Source of the DNA: Planctomycetota bacterium
GTDB taxonomy: Bacteria > Planctomycetota > J058
Direction of reading: 5' to 3'
Length of the DNA stretch: 64,000 nucleotides
NCBI GenBank assembly: GCA_023954375.1
Contig: JAMLIC010000011.1
Span: 124,001-188,000, forward strand
The translations under genes and the position numbers were made by a program. The first letter of the stretch is position 1. Each line of letters opens with the position of its first letter. The notes below the pieces were generated by a model. That model made no database searches. It saw only the letters and a list, made by a program, of their open reading frames with translations, and had not been told where the DNA came from. Positions 32,972 to 41,604 of the stretch are shown here, in pieces.

Positions 32972-34509
32972 TAGAAGTTCAGCTCCAGGTGCAGGAAGGC
33001 CCAGTCCATGTCCTTCGAGAAGCCGGTCGCGCGCACGTACTCGCCCGTCCAGAAGTGCGAGTAGCCGGCCCAGAGGAAGAACCGCTCCTCCCAGAGCCGC
33101 ATCTGCACGTAGAGGTCGAGCTCGGTGCCCACGTGGCTGCCGGCGCGCCCGCTCGGGTCACGCCGGAGCGGCGCCTTGGCGGCCGAGTACCAGGCGTCGC
33201 GCCGCGAGTCGAGCCAGAACACGTGGCCGTCGGCGTGGAGCGACAGCCAGGCGAGCGGGAACACGGCCAGCTGCGCGCTCACCGCGTGCATGTTGCGCCA
33301 GCTGAAGAGGTCCATGTGGCCGTGGTAGAAGTGGCCGAAGGGGAAGATCGGGTCGAAGGTCTGGTTCTTCCCGTCCGTCGGGTCGCGGTCGCCCGAGGCG
33401 AAGGCGTACTCGCCGCCCAGCCGGACCTTGCGCCCCTCGCCGAGGTCGTAGGTGTACCAGGCCTTCGACGCGGCGGCCCAGGCGCGCACGTCGTCGCCGG
33501 CCTGGTCGCCCCACTGGTAGACGGCCTCGCCCGAGTAGCCGACCGGCCCGAGCTCGCCCTTGAGGCGCATGCCCGTGGTGAAGTCCTCGCGCTCGCCCAG
33601 GCGCGACGGGCGCCCGGGGCGCGCCTCGCTCGCGAACACCCGGTCGGAGAGGTTGCGGTAGAAGAGGTAGCCGTCGAGCTCGTGCTTCTCGATCAGGCGG
33701 CACGACGCGTAGACGCCCACCAGCCAGAAGTCGTCGTTGTCGCTGCCGCGTGGCGTCTGGATCCCCGCCTCGCGCAGGTTGCTGGCGAAGGCGCTGAACC
33801 ACCAGCCCTGCGGGTCGTAGGTCACCTGCACGGCGTCCCAGATGCGCGGGACGCCCGCCCACGGGTCGAGCGAGTGCATCAGGCGGCCGTCGCCGAGGTG
33901 CGGGACGAGGTTGCGCCCGGCGCGGACGGTCAGCGGCTGGTCGAAGAGCCGCCGGCCCTCGATGAACGCCTCGCGGATGAAGGTCTCCGCGGCGTCCTGG
34001 CCGACGGGGTGGTCGCCCCAGAGGCGGGCGTCCTGGATGGCGAACACCGCGCGCAGGTGCTCGGTGACGGTGAAGTCGAGCCCGATCCAGGCGCGCTGGA
34101 GGATGAAGTCGTCGCCCGACCCGCGCCCGTCGGTCGCGGGGCGCCCGAACGTGCCCGGGATGCGGTAGTCGGCCGGGTGGCGCGTCTCCCCGCGCAGGCG
34201 CAGGTGGCCGCGGACCTCGAGCTTCATGCTGCGCGGGAGCTGGAGGACGATCCGCTCCGGCTCCTTCTTCTCCGGGTCCGCCGGGGCCGCCTCGTCGCCG
34301 TCGTCGGCCGGGAGCGGCGGCGGCGGCGCCAGCGGGTCGTCGCCTCCCGCGGCCTCGCGCCGCTCGACCTCGCGCAGGCGGCGCTCGAGGGCGTCGAGCT
34401 CGGCGCGGAGCTCGGCGGCGGTGGGCGGCGAACCGCCCTGCTGGGCCCGCGCCCCCCCGGCGGCCAAGAGGACGAAGATGGCGGCCCCGATGGACCATCG
34501 CGCGCTCAC
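32971..34509 (-). CDS. Outer-membrane beta-barrel porin (alginate-export-like)
   Basis: A 512-residue protein from the GTG at 34509, coupled by GTGA to the NrfD stop and preceded by GGAGGGG. A signal peptide ends at about residue 22 (GGARA). A short coiled coil follows (TAAELRAELDALERRLREVERREA), then a proline/acid linker, then a long beta-barrel region with alternating strands (EVRGHLRLRGETRH, FILQRAWIGLDFTV, RAVFAIQDARLWG, TGMRLKGELGPVGYSGEAVYQWG, WLSLHADGHVFWLDS). It ends in the C-terminal Phe typical of outer-membrane proteins (LHLELNF). It resembles the alginate_exp family. In this operon it probably admits nitrate or another electron acceptor, not alginate. Confidence 0.75.
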   Translation of the reverse strand: MSARWSIGAAIFVLLAAGGARAQQGGSPPTAAELRAELDALERRLREVERREAAGGDDPLAPPPPLPADDGDEAAPADPEKKEPERIVLQLPRSMKLEVRGHLRLRGETRHPADYRIPGTFGRPATDGRGSGDDFILQRAWIGLDFTVTEHLRAVFAIQDARLWGDHPVGQDAAETFIREAFIEGRRLFDQPLTVRAGRNLVPHLGDGRLMHSLDPWAGVPRIWDAVQVTYDPQGWWFSAFASNLREAGIQTPRGSDNDDFWLVGVYASCRLIEKHELDGYLFYRNLSDRVFASEARPGRPSRLGEREDFTTGMRLKGELGPVGYSGEAVYQWGDQAGDDVRAWAAASKAWYTYDLGEGRKVRLGGEYAFASGDRDPTDGKNQTFDPIFPFGHFYHGHMDLFSWRNMHAVSAQLAVFPLAWLSLHADGHVFWLDSRRDAWYSAAKAPLRRDPSGRAGSHVGTELDLYVQMRLWEERFFLWAGYSHFWTGEYVRATGFSKDMDWAFLHLELNF

Positions 34510-35768
34510 GCGTCCCCTCCTCCCGCGCCGCCCCGGGGATGGCTCTCCAGCGCCGGCAAGGCCACCTTCACGGCGGCCGTGAACACGAGCAGGCCGAAGG
34601 CCCACACGCCGGCCGTCACCTGCCACTCGACGAGCGTCGGCGCGTACTCGACGACCTCGTGCAGCGTCGACGGCACGAAGCCCGGCACGATCAGCCCCAT
34701 GCCCTTCTCGATCCAGATGCCGACGAACGCCGCGATGCACGTCAGGTCGAGCAGGCGCGGGCGCGCGGCGACCGCCGGCAGGTGCAGGGCCACCGCCGAG
34801 CCGACGCCGCAGGCGAGCGCCGTCCAGGTCCAGGGGACCAGCGCGTCGTGGCCGTGCAGGCCGAAGAACAGGTACGTCGCCGTCGCCGCGTGCGCCCCGC
34901 CCGTGTAGAAGGCCGTGAACGCCTCCGAGCCGACCATGAGCAGGTTCACCAGCACGGCGACGCGGAGGATCTTCAGCAGCGTGCGCCGGGGCCCCTCGCC
35001 CACGTGCACCTCGCCGAAGCGCTCGATCAGCCGCAGGGCCACGATCAGGAACGCCGGGCCCGAGACGAACGCCGACGCCAGGAAGCGCGGGGCCAGCAGC
35101 GCCGTGTTCCAGAAGGGCCGGCCGCCCAGGCCGCAGTAGAGGAACGCGGTCACGGTGTGGATCGAGATGGCCCAGAAGATCGACACGAACACGAACGGCA
35201 CGTACCAGCGCGGGTCGGGGGTGCGCCCCAGGTAGCGCTGGTAGAGGAGGTAGCCGCAGATGTGGAGGTTCAGCAGCAGGTAGCCGTTGAGGACGATGAC
35301 GTCCCACGTGAGCATCGACACCGGCCAGTGGAAGCGGCCGAGGCCCGGGATCATGTGCCAGAAGCGGTCGGGGCGGCCCAGGTCGGCCACGACGAACAGG
35401 AGGCACATGGTGATCGCCGCGACGGCGAGGAGCTCGCCGATGATGACGACGTCGTGCATCTCCTCGTCGCGGTAGAGGTAGGCGGGGATCACCATCATCA
35501 CGGCGCCGGCGGCCAGGCCGACGGCGAAGGTGAAGTTGGCGATGTAGAGCCCCCACGACACGTGGTCGGTCATCCCGGTGACCGCCATGCCGTCGCGCAC
35601 CTGCGCGGCCCAGGCGTGCAGCCCCACGAGCGCCACCGCCGTGAGCAGGGTCATCCAGGCGTAGAACCACGGGCCGCCCTCGGTCCCCAGCCACAGGACG
35701 CGGGCCAGGAAGCGCGGGTAGCTGACGAGGTGGCTCTCGGCGCGCGTGTTCACGGCGGGGGCGCTCAC
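34506..35768 (-). CDS. nrfD: NrfD/PsrC-type membrane quinol dehydrogenase subunit
   Basis: A 420-residue integral membrane protein with about ten helices. The GTG at 35768 overlaps the upstream ferredoxin stop (GTGA). NrfD-family marks are WGLYIANFTFAVGLAAGAVMMVIPAYLY, MCLLFVVADLGRPDRFWHM, SMLTWDVIVLNGYLLLNL, SIFWAISIHTVTAFLYCGLGGRPFWNTALLAPRFLASAFVSGPA and FVGIWIEKGMGLIVPGFVPS. It exchanges electrons between the quinone pool and the periplasmic ferredoxin encoded just upstream. The close pairing with NrfC- and cytochrome-type genes fits a quinol dehydrogenase that could feed the NapA system on the other strand. Confidence 0.88.
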   Translation of the reverse strand: MSAPAVNTRAESHLVSYPRFLARVLWLGTEGGPWFYAWMTLLTAVALVGLHAWAAQVRDGMAVTGMTDHVSWGLYIANFTFAVGLAAGAVMMVIPAYLYRDEEMHDVVIIGELLAVAAITMCLLFVVADLGRPDRFWHMIPGLGRFHWPVSMLTWDVIVLNGYLLLNLHICGYLLYQRYLGRTPDPRWYVPFVFVSIFWAISIHTVTAFLYCGLGGRPFWNTALLAPRFLASAFVSGPAFLIVALRLIERFGEVHVGEGPRRTLLKILRVAVLVNLLMVGSEAFTAFYTGGAHAATATYLFFGLHGHDALVPWTWTALACGVGSAVALHLPAVAARPRLLDLTCIAAFVGIWIEKGMGLIVPGFVPSTLHEVVEYAPTLVEWQVTAGVWAFGLLVFTAAVKVALPALESHPRGGAGGGDA

Positions 35769-36709
35769 TTGTCGAAGAAGTAGAAGAACCGCGGCCGCGT
35801 CCCGAGCTCCTCCTTGAGCACGTAGACGCGCTTGTTCTCGAGGACCCAGCGGATGTCGGAGTCGGGGTCGAGGACGTTGCCGAAGACGCGCGCCCCGGTG
35901 GGGCAGGCCTCGAGGCAGGCGGGGAGCCGGCCGCGGCGCGTCCGGTGCAGGCAGAAGGTGCACTTCTCGACCACGCCCTGCGGCCGGATGCGGTTCGACA
36001 GGTAGGCCTGGTCGGGGTTGACCTCGTCGGGCGGGACCTGCGGCTTCGTCCAGTTGAAGCGGCGGGCGTGGTAGGGGCAGGCGGCCTCGCAGTAGCGGCA
36101 GCCGATGCACCAGTCGTAGTCGACGACGACGATCCCGTCGGTCTCCTTCCAGGTGGCCTCGACCGGGCAGACGCGCACGCAGGGGGCGTCATCGCACTGC
36201 TGGCACTGGACCGGCATGTAGAACTTGTCGGGGCGCGGCACGGGGCCGTCGTAGTCGGCGCGCCCCTGCTCCATGTCCATGGAGCCCTTGGTCATCTCCA
36301 GGACGCGGATGTAGGAGTTGCCGCTCGGCCGGTCGTGGTTGTTCTCCTGGTGGCAGGCCTCGGCGCAGCGGCGGCAGCCGATGCACACGCTCAGGTTCAG
36401 CGCGTAGGCGAACTGCACGCCGGGCTGCGGCCGGACGTCGTCGATCCGCACGTCGACGCCGTGCTCCTCCCTCGCCTGCGCCTCGAGGCGGCGCAGGACG
36501 GCCTGCATCTCGTCGGGCGACATCTCGCGGTAGTGCCGCTGGAGGAACTGGTCGACCGAGAGGTCCTGCGCCCACTCCGTGAGCGGCTGGAGCGCCCGCG
36601 CGAAGGCGGCCGCGCCGAGCATGGCGCCCGCGCCCTTCACGAGGGCGCGGCGGGTCACGTCGCCCTCGATCACCGGCAGGGGGCGGGGCGCGCGCGGCGC
36701 GTCAGTCAT
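35765..36709 (-). CDS. Periplasmic 4Fe-4S ferredoxin, NrfC/PsrB-like, Tat-exported
   Basis: A 314-residue protein with an N-terminal twin-arginine-type signal (VTRRALVKGAGAMLGAAAFARAL). Four Cys clusters are visible: CIGCRRCAEACHQ, CQQCDDAPCVRVCPVEA, CIGCRYCEAACPYHARRFNW and CTFCLHRTRRGRLPACLEACPTGA. This is the four-cluster pattern of molybdoenzyme and NrfC electron-transfer subunits. It links the NrfD quinol dehydrogenase to a periplasmic acceptor, here probably the tetraheme cytochrome encoded just upstream (its gene overlaps this ATG by 8 bp). Confidence 0.88.
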   Translation of the reverse strand: MTDAPRAPRPLPVIEGDVTRRALVKGAGAMLGAAAFARALQPLTEWAQDLSVDQFLQRHYREMSPDEMQAVLRRLEAQAREEHGVDVRIDDVRPQPGVQFAYALNLSVCIGCRRCAEACHQENNHDRPSGNSYIRVLEMTKGSMDMEQGRADYDGPVPRPDKFYMPVQCQQCDDAPCVRVCPVEATWKETDGIVVVDYDWCIGCRYCEAACPYHARRFNWTKPQVPPDEVNPDQAYLSNRIRPQGVVEKCTFCLHRTRRGRLPACLEACPTGARVFGNVLDPDSDIRWVLENKRVYVLKEELGTRPRFFYFFDK

Positions 36710-37349
36710 GGGCTCGGCCCCTCACGCGGTAGGCGTCCTTGGGCGGGAAGACCGGGGTGACGGTCGGGTAGGCGGGGGCGTGCGGGTCGTGGCAGGAGGT
36801 GCAGCCCTGGCGCTCGCGGTCGCCCACGGCGAGGTCCCAGTGCCCGCGCATGCCGCCGTGCGCGCCGTGCTCGAAGTCGCGGCGCTGGGTGCCGTGGCAC
36901 TGGCTGCAGAGCTGGATGACCCCCGTGAACGGCAGCGGGGTGCCGTCGGCCAGGCGCAGCCGGTCGTAGTTCGACGCGTCGTGGCAGGAGAGGCAGGACT
37001 GACCGCCGTGGGCGTAGGTGAGGCCGTGATGGAAGCCGGCGGCGTCGGCGGCCTCGCGGCGGGTCACGTCGGGGGGGCGCGTCGCGTGGCACGAGCCGCA
37101 GTCGACGCGGACCGGCCGGCCGTGCGCGTCGCCCCGGCCGGTGTCGACGCGCGGCGGGCCCTCGGGCCCCTTCAGCACCACGCGCCCGCGCGGGGTCGTG
37201 GGCGCCTGGGGGGCGGCGGGGGTCACCGGGCCGCCCGCCGGGTCCTGGGCGCGCGCCACCCACCAGGCGCCCGCGGCCCAGGCGCCCGCGGCGATGACCA
37301 GCGGCGCGGCGAGGAGCGGCGCGAGGCGGAGGGTGACGGGTCGGCTCAC
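36702..37349 (-). CDS. Membrane-anchored tetraheme cytochrome c
   Basis: A 215-residue protein from the GTG at 37349. It has an N-terminal hydrophobic anchor (residues 9-29) and a linker with prolines, then four CxxCH heme sites: CGSCHAT, CLSCHDA, CSQCHGT and CTSCHDP, with additional His residues (GFHHGLTYAHGG, FEHGAHGGMRGH) that could be distal ligands. It is first in the minus-strand operon with the ferredoxin, NrfD, porin and Crp/Fnr genes. It likely carries electrons between that module and the periplasmic reductase. No clear ribosome binding site precedes the GTG. Confidence 0.8.
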   Translation of the reverse strand: MSRPVTLRLAPLLAAPLVIAAGAWAAGAWWVARAQDPAGGPVTPAAPQAPTTPRGRVVLKGPEGPPRVDTGRGDAHGRPVRVDCGSCHATRPPDVTRREAADAAGFHHGLTYAHGGQSCLSCHDASNYDRLRLADGTPLPFTGVIQLCSQCHGTQRRDFEHGAHGGMRGHWDLAVGDRERQGCTSCHDPHAPAYPTVTPVFPPKDAYRVRGRAHD

Positions 37350-37515
37350 GCGAGCCGTCGATTGCAAGCGCCGCGCCGCGGGCGGCGCTCGGCCCTGAAG
37401 GGACTTGTCGCGGTGGGGGCGTCCTGCCCGTGTGACAGCGGTGACGCGGCCGAGAGGTCGGCCATTCCTGTCAAGGATGCCGGTTCCTGCGGCGGTGTGA
37501 CCCGCGCGCGAGACC

Positions 37516-37576
37516 GTCACGGCCACGTGACGCCTCGCCGCCGGAAGCCCTTGGCGGCGCACGCCCCGGCGAGGCG
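37516..37576 (+). promoter_or_regulatory. Palindrome and nested hairpins upstream of napD
   Basis: GTCACG-GCCA-CGTGAC is a perfect 6-4-6 palindrome at 37516-37531. Directly after it, CGCCTCGCCG (37531-37540) pairs with CGGCGAGGCG (37567-37576), and within it CGCCGCC (37536-37542) pairs with GGCGGCG (37553-37559). The two stems share bases and exclude each other. The element sits 30 bases before the napD ATG, in the 256-bp spacer between two divergent operons. It could be an operator for the Crp/Fnr regulator plus an RNA leader. Confidence 0.4.
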
Positions 37577-37605
37577 GCACGGGGCCTGCTCGACCTCGCG
37601 TCACC

Positions 37606-37860
37606 ATGGCCGTGAGCGCCCTCGTCCTGACCCTCGCCGACGACCCGGCCGCCGCCGACGACGCGCTCGGCGCGATCGCCGCCGACGCCCGCTTCACCCT
37701 CGGCCCGCGCGAGGGGCCGCGGCGGGTGGCGCTCGTCATGGACACGCCCGACCGCGACGCCGACCAGGCCGCGCACGACTGGCTCCTCGCCCGCCCCGGC
37801 GTCGCGTTCGTCGACGTCGTCCTCGTCTACCTGGACCCCGTGCCGACGGAGACGCGATGA
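37606..37860 (+). CDS. napD: NapD-like chaperone for nitrate reductase maturation
   Basis: An 84-residue protein with the NapD ferredoxin-like fold pattern: a strand at the start (SALVLTLAD), a hydrophobic core, VALVMDTPDRDADQA, then LLARPGVAFVDVVLVYLD, which parallels the LPGVLSVSLVYH ending of NapD. NapD binds the Tat signal of NapA and supervises its cofactor loading. Its stop overlaps the NapA ATG (ATGA), as expected for a chaperone-substrate pair. Confidence 0.8.
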   Translation: MAVSALVLTLADDPAAADDALGAIAADARFTLGPREGPRRVALVMDTPDRDADQAAHDWLLARPGVAFVDVVLVYLDPVPTETR

Positions 37861-40277
37861 CCCGGCCCCTCCCCCGCGCGAACGGGCTCGACCGACGCGA
37901 CCTCCTCAAGGCCGCCGCCATGTCGGCCGCCGCGGCCGCGCTCGCCGGCCCCGCCGCCACGGCCCAGGACCCGCGCCGCCCGGCGGCCCCGCCGGAGCTC
38001 CCCGGCGTCACCTGGGACAAGGCCCCCTGCCGCTTCTGCGGCACCGGCTGCCACGTGCTCGTGGGGACGAAGGAGAAGAAGGTCGTCGCCATCGCCGGCC
38101 ACCCCGACGCCGAGGTGAACCGGGGGCTCCTGTGCGTGAAGGGCTACCACGTCGGCTCGATCCTCTACGGCCAGGACCGGCTCACGCGGCCGCTCCTGCG
38201 CAAGGACGGCGCGCTCGTGCCGGTCTCCTGGGAGGAGGCGCTCGACGTGATCGCCCGGCGGATCCGCCGCGCGCCCGACCGCTTCGCCCTCTACGGCTCG
38301 GGGCAGTGGACGATCCCCGAGGGCTACGCGGCGCTCAAGTTCATGAAGGCCGGGCTCTCGAGCAACCAGCTCGACCCGAACGCCCGCCTGTGCATGGCCT
38401 CTGCCGTGACCGGGTTCCTCGCCACCTACGGCGTCGACGAGCCGGCGAGCTGCTACGACGACCTCGACCGGGCCGACGTCGTGATCATGTGGGGCAACAA
38501 CCCGGCCGAGATGCACCCGGTGCTCTTCAGCCGGATCATCGACCGCCGCTCGCGCGGCGAGCGGGTGCGGATCATCGACCTGACGACCCGCCGCACGCGG
38601 ACGTCGGAGCACGCCGACCTGACGCTCCACTTCGCCCCGCAGACCGACCTGGCGATCGCCAACATGATCGCCCGGCAGCTGGTGAAGGACGGGACCTACG
38701 ACCGGGAGTTCGTGAAGAAGCACGTCAACTTCCGCGCGCCGTCCGACCCGCCCACGCTCACCGGGAAGGCGATCACCTTCGAGGAGTACGCGGCGGCGCT
38801 CGAGCCCTACACGCCCGAGCACGTGTCGAAGCTCTCCGGCATCCCGGCGGCGCAGCTGATGGAGCTCTACCGGGTGTTCGCCGACCGGTCGCTGCGCGTG
38901 ACCAGCCTCTGGTGCATGGGCATGAACCAGCACACCCGCGGCACGGCGATCAACTGCCTGGTCCACGGGGTCCACCTGCTCTCGGGCCACTGGGGCAAGC
39001 CGGGCGACGGCCCGACGAGCCTCACCGGGCAGCCGTCGGCCTGCGGCACGGTGCGCGAGGTGGGCACGCTGGCGCACGCCCTGCCCGGGGGCCGCGTGGT
39101 CACGGACCCCAAGCACCGCGCCGAGCTGGAGGCCTACTGGAACCTCCCGGCGGGGCGCCTGAACCCGAAGCCCGGCCATCACACGGTCGACATGTGGAAG
39201 GCCTTCTGCAGCGACGAGGGCGACCTGGACACGCTCTGGGTGCAGGTGACGAACCCCGGCCAGTCGCTGCCGAACACCAACGCCCTGTTCGAGGCCAAGG
39301 CGCGCTGCAAGGACAAGTTCCTCATCGTCAGCGACGTCTACCCGACGGCCACGACCGCGCTCGCCGACCTCATCCTGCCCTCGGCCCTGTGGGTGGAGAA
39401 GAACGGCGTCTACGGCAACTCGGAGCGGCGGACGCACCAGTGGTTCCGGCAGGTCGACCCGCCGGGCGAGGCGCGCGACGACGCCTGGCAGACGATCGCC
39501 GTGGCCCGCCGCCTGCTCGAGCTCGGCCACGAGGGGATGACGGACCAGGACGGGCGGTTCCTGTTCCACACCGTCGACGAGCAGGGCGAGGAGGTCCCGG
39601 TCTGGGAGTGGGCCCGCTGGCGCGACGTGGACGTCGACGAGCGCCTCTACGAGGAGTACCGGCCGCTCACCCACAAGAAGCACAAGCACGTGGCGCCCTA
39701 CCGCGAGCTGACGAGGGCGCGCGGGCTGCGCTGGCCGGTCGTGCAGGACGACGCGGGGGTGTGGCGCGAGACGCGCTGGCGCTTCGTCGAGGGGAGCGAC
39801 CCCTTCGTGGCCGCGGGCAAGGGCTTCCAGTTCTACCACTCGGTCACGGGCGACGACCGGGCGCTCGTGTGGTTCCACCCCTACGAGCCGCCGCCGGAGG
39901 TCCCCGACGCCGAGTACGACCTGTGGCTGTGCACCGGGCGCGTGCTCGAGCACTGGCACACCGGCACGCTGACCATGCGCGTGCCGCAGCTGCGGCGCGC
40001 GGTCTCGCGCGCCTACGCCGAGCTCCACCCCGAGGACGCGCGGCGCCTGGGCGTGCGCACGGGCGACCAGGTGGTGATCGAGTCGCGGCGCGGCCGGTGC
40101 ACGCTGCCGGCCTGGATCGACGGGCGCGGCGCGCCGCCGCGCGGGACCGTGTTCGTGCCCTTCTTCGACGAGCGGCACCTGATCAACGCCGTGACGCTCG
40201 AGGCGCACGACCCGTTCTCGAAGCAGCCCGACTACAAGAAGTGCGCCGTGCGGGTGCGCAAGGCGGGCGCCACGTGA
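37857..40277 (+). CDS. napA: Periplasmic nitrate reductase catalytic subunit NapA
   Basis: An 806-residue protein, close to normal NapA length. It has a Tat signal (DRRDLLKAAAMSAAAAAL), a 4Fe-4S site CRFCGTGC-x-V...GLLCVKGY (from about residue 57), and the Mo ligand Cys in LDPNARLCMASAV (about residue 180). Further molybdopterin-guanine-dinucleotide motifs follow: MWGNNPAEMHPVLFSRI, SLWCMGMNQHTRGTAIN, LLSGHWGKPGDGPTSLTGQPSACG, and near the end CTGRVLEHWHTGTLTMRVPQL. It reduces nitrate to nitrite in the periplasm. A close relative such as assimilatory Nas is less likely because of the Tat signal, NapD and NapB-like partners. Confidence 0.93.
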   Translation: MTRPLPRANGLDRRDLLKAAAMSAAAAALAGPAATAQDPRRPAAPPELPGVTWDKAPCRFCGTGCHVLVGTKEKKVVAIAGHPDAEVNRGLLCVKGYHVGSILYGQDRLTRPLLRKDGALVPVSWEEALDVIARRIRRAPDRFALYGSGQWTIPEGYAALKFMKAGLSSNQLDPNARLCMASAVTGFLATYGVDEPASCYDDLDRADVVIMWGNNPAEMHPVLFSRIIDRRSRGERVRIIDLTTRRTRTSEHADLTLHFAPQTDLAIANMIARQLVKDGTYDREFVKKHVNFRAPSDPPTLTGKAITFEEYAAALEPYTPEHVSKLSGIPAAQLMELYRVFADRSLRVTSLWCMGMNQHTRGTAINCLVHGVHLLSGHWGKPGDGPTSLTGQPSACGTVREVGTLAHALPGGRVVTDPKHRAELEAYWNLPAGRLNPKPGHHTVDMWKAFCSDEGDLDTLWVQVTNPGQSLPNTNALFEAKARCKDKFLIVSDVYPTATTALADLILPSALWVEKNGVYGNSERRTHQWFRQVDPPGEARDDAWQTIAVARRLLELGHEGMTDQDGRFLFHTVDEQGEEVPVWEWARWRDVDVDERLYEEYRPLTHKKHKHVAPYRELTRARGLRWPVVQDDAGVWRETRWRFVEGSDPFVAAGKGFQFYHSVTGDDRALVWFHPYEPPPEVPDAEYDLWLCTGRVLEHWHTGTLTMRVPQLRRAVSRAYAELHPEDARRLGVRTGDQVVIESRRGRCTLPAWIDGRGAPPRGTVFVPFFDERHLINAVTLEAHDPFSKQPDYKKCAVRVRKAGAT

Positions 40278-41005
40278 GCGACCCGGCCCCGGCGGCCGAC
40301 GCGGGCCGCGCCGCGCGGGTGGTGGGCGTCGCCGCCCTGGGCGTGGCCCTGACCGGCTACGCGCTCGGCCTGGCGCAGGTCGCCCCGGCCGCGCGCACCT
40401 TGCCGGCCGCGACGGCGCCGGCGGACCACGCGGTCGACGGCGTGGCGCCCGCCTGGAGCGAGCTCGCGCCCGGGCGGCGCGGGCCCAACGCCGGCCTGCG
40501 CACGCGGGTGCCGGCGAGCGCGGCGCCCGCGCGCGACGCGGCCCCGCACGCCGACGCGGCCGACCCGGCCGCCCGGGAGGCCGCGCTGGCGGCGCGGGCG
40601 GCGCGGCGCGCCGACGAGGGCGCGCCGCCGGGGATCCCGCACCCGGTCGACGCGCGGAGCGTGGCCTCGTGCATGGCCTGCCACGAGCACGGCCTGCGGG
40701 CGGGCGAGGTCACGGCGCCGGCGATCCCGCACGCGCCCTACGCGTCGTGCACGCAGTGCCACGCGCCCATGCACCCGCTCGAGGCGCCGGGCGGCGCCCC
40801 GGGCAACGCCTTCGTCGGCCTTAGGTCGGAGGCGGCGCGCGAGCGCGCCTGGCCGGGCGCGCCGCCGGTGATCCCGCACGGCACGTGGCTGCGCGAGGAC
40901 TGCCTGAGCTGCCACGGGCCCACGGGCCCGGCGGGCCTCCAGGCCACCCACCCCTGGCGGCAGAGCTGCACGCAGTGCCACGCGCCGCGGGCGTCGTCGC
41001 CGTGA
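40274..41005 (+). CDS. napB: NapB-like cytochrome c with four CxxCH sites
   Basis: A 243-residue protein, GTG coupled to the NapA stop (GTGA). N-terminal anchor at residues 15-33, then an Ala-rich linker, then two copies of a NapB-like diheme unit. Copy one is IPHPVD...CMACHEH...CTQCHAP and copy two is IPHGTW...CLSCHGPTGPAGLQATHPWRQSCTQCHAP. Normal NapB is about 150 residues with two hemes. Here the unit appears duplicated within one chain, giving four predicted hemes. It would pass electrons to NapA. A fusion with a second periplasmic carrier is the other reading. Confidence 0.8.
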   Translation: MSDPAPAADAGRAARVVGVAALGVALTGYALGLAQVAPAARTLPAATAPADHAVDGVAPAWSELAPGRRGPNAGLRTRVPASAAPARDAAPHADAADPAAREAALAARAARRADEGAPPGIPHPVDARSVASCMACHEHGLRAGEVTAPAIPHAPYASCTQCHAPMHPLEAPGGAPGNAFVGLRSEAARERAWPGAPPVIPHGTWLREDCLSCHGPTGPAGLQATHPWRQSCTQCHAPRASSP

Positions 41006-41604
41006 GCGACCCGCGCCTCGACCGTCGGGCGCTGTTCTCGCTCCGCGGCCTCGGCGCCGCGCTGGGCCGGGCGCCGGCGCGTCCGGCGCGCCCGCTCGTG
41101 GCCCTCCTCGGCGGCGCGCCCGCCCCGGCCGCCCGCGCGCTGCCGGTCCTGCGGCCGCCGGGGGCGGTCGACGAGGCCGACTTCCTCGCGCGCTGCACGC
41201 GCTGCGACGACTGCGCCGCGGCCTGCCCGCACGACGCGATCGTGAAGGCCCCGGCGCGGCTGCGGCAGGCCGCCGGCACCCCGGTGATCGACCCCGTCGC
41301 CGCGCCGTGCCGCATGTGCCCCGACCTGCCCTGCGCCGCGGCGTGCTTGACCGGCGCGCTCCGGCCCGACGGGCCCCGCGTCATGGGCCGCGCCGTGATC
41401 GCGGCCCACGACTGCCTCGCCTACCAGGGCACCGGCTGCGCCGTGTGCGTCGAGCAGTGCCCGGTCCCGGGCGCCCTGCGCCTCGACGGCGGGCGGCCGG
41501 TGGTCGACGCGGGGCGCTGCACCGGCTGCGGCGTGTGCCAGCACGTCTGCCCGTCGCCGCACAACGCCGTGCTGGTGCTGCCGGCGCTGAGGAGAGGACC
41601 GTGA
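41002..41604 (+). CDS. NapF/NapG-type 4Fe-4S ferredoxin
   Basis: A 200-residue protein from the GTG at 41002, again overlapping the previous stop by 4 bp. The N-terminus DRRALFSLRGLGAALG has a twin-arginine look but a weak hydrophobic part, so export is uncertain. Four Cys clusters are CTRCDDCAAACPHDAI, CRMCPDLPCAAACLTGAL, CAVCVEQCPVPGAL and CTGCGVCQHVCPSPHNAV. This matches NapF (cytoplasmic, assisting NapA maturation), with NapG the alternative. With no NapH in the cluster, NapF is preferred. Confidence 0.78.
   Translation: MSDPRLDRRALFSLRGLGAALGRAPARPARPLVALLGGAPAPAARALPVLRPPGAVDEADFLARCTRCDDCAAACPHDAIVKAPARLRQAAGTPVIDPVAAPCRMCPDLPCAAACLTGALRPDGPRVMGRAVIAAHDCLAYQGTGCAVCVEQCPVPGALRLDGGRPVVDAGRCTGCGVCQHVCPSPHNAVLVLPALRRGP

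Noticed and set aside
37473..37478. TTGACA on the minus strand before the tetraheme cytochrome as a -35 box
   Set aside because: No acceptable -10 follows at the right distance, and no clear Fnr box (TTGAT-N4-ATCAA) was found.
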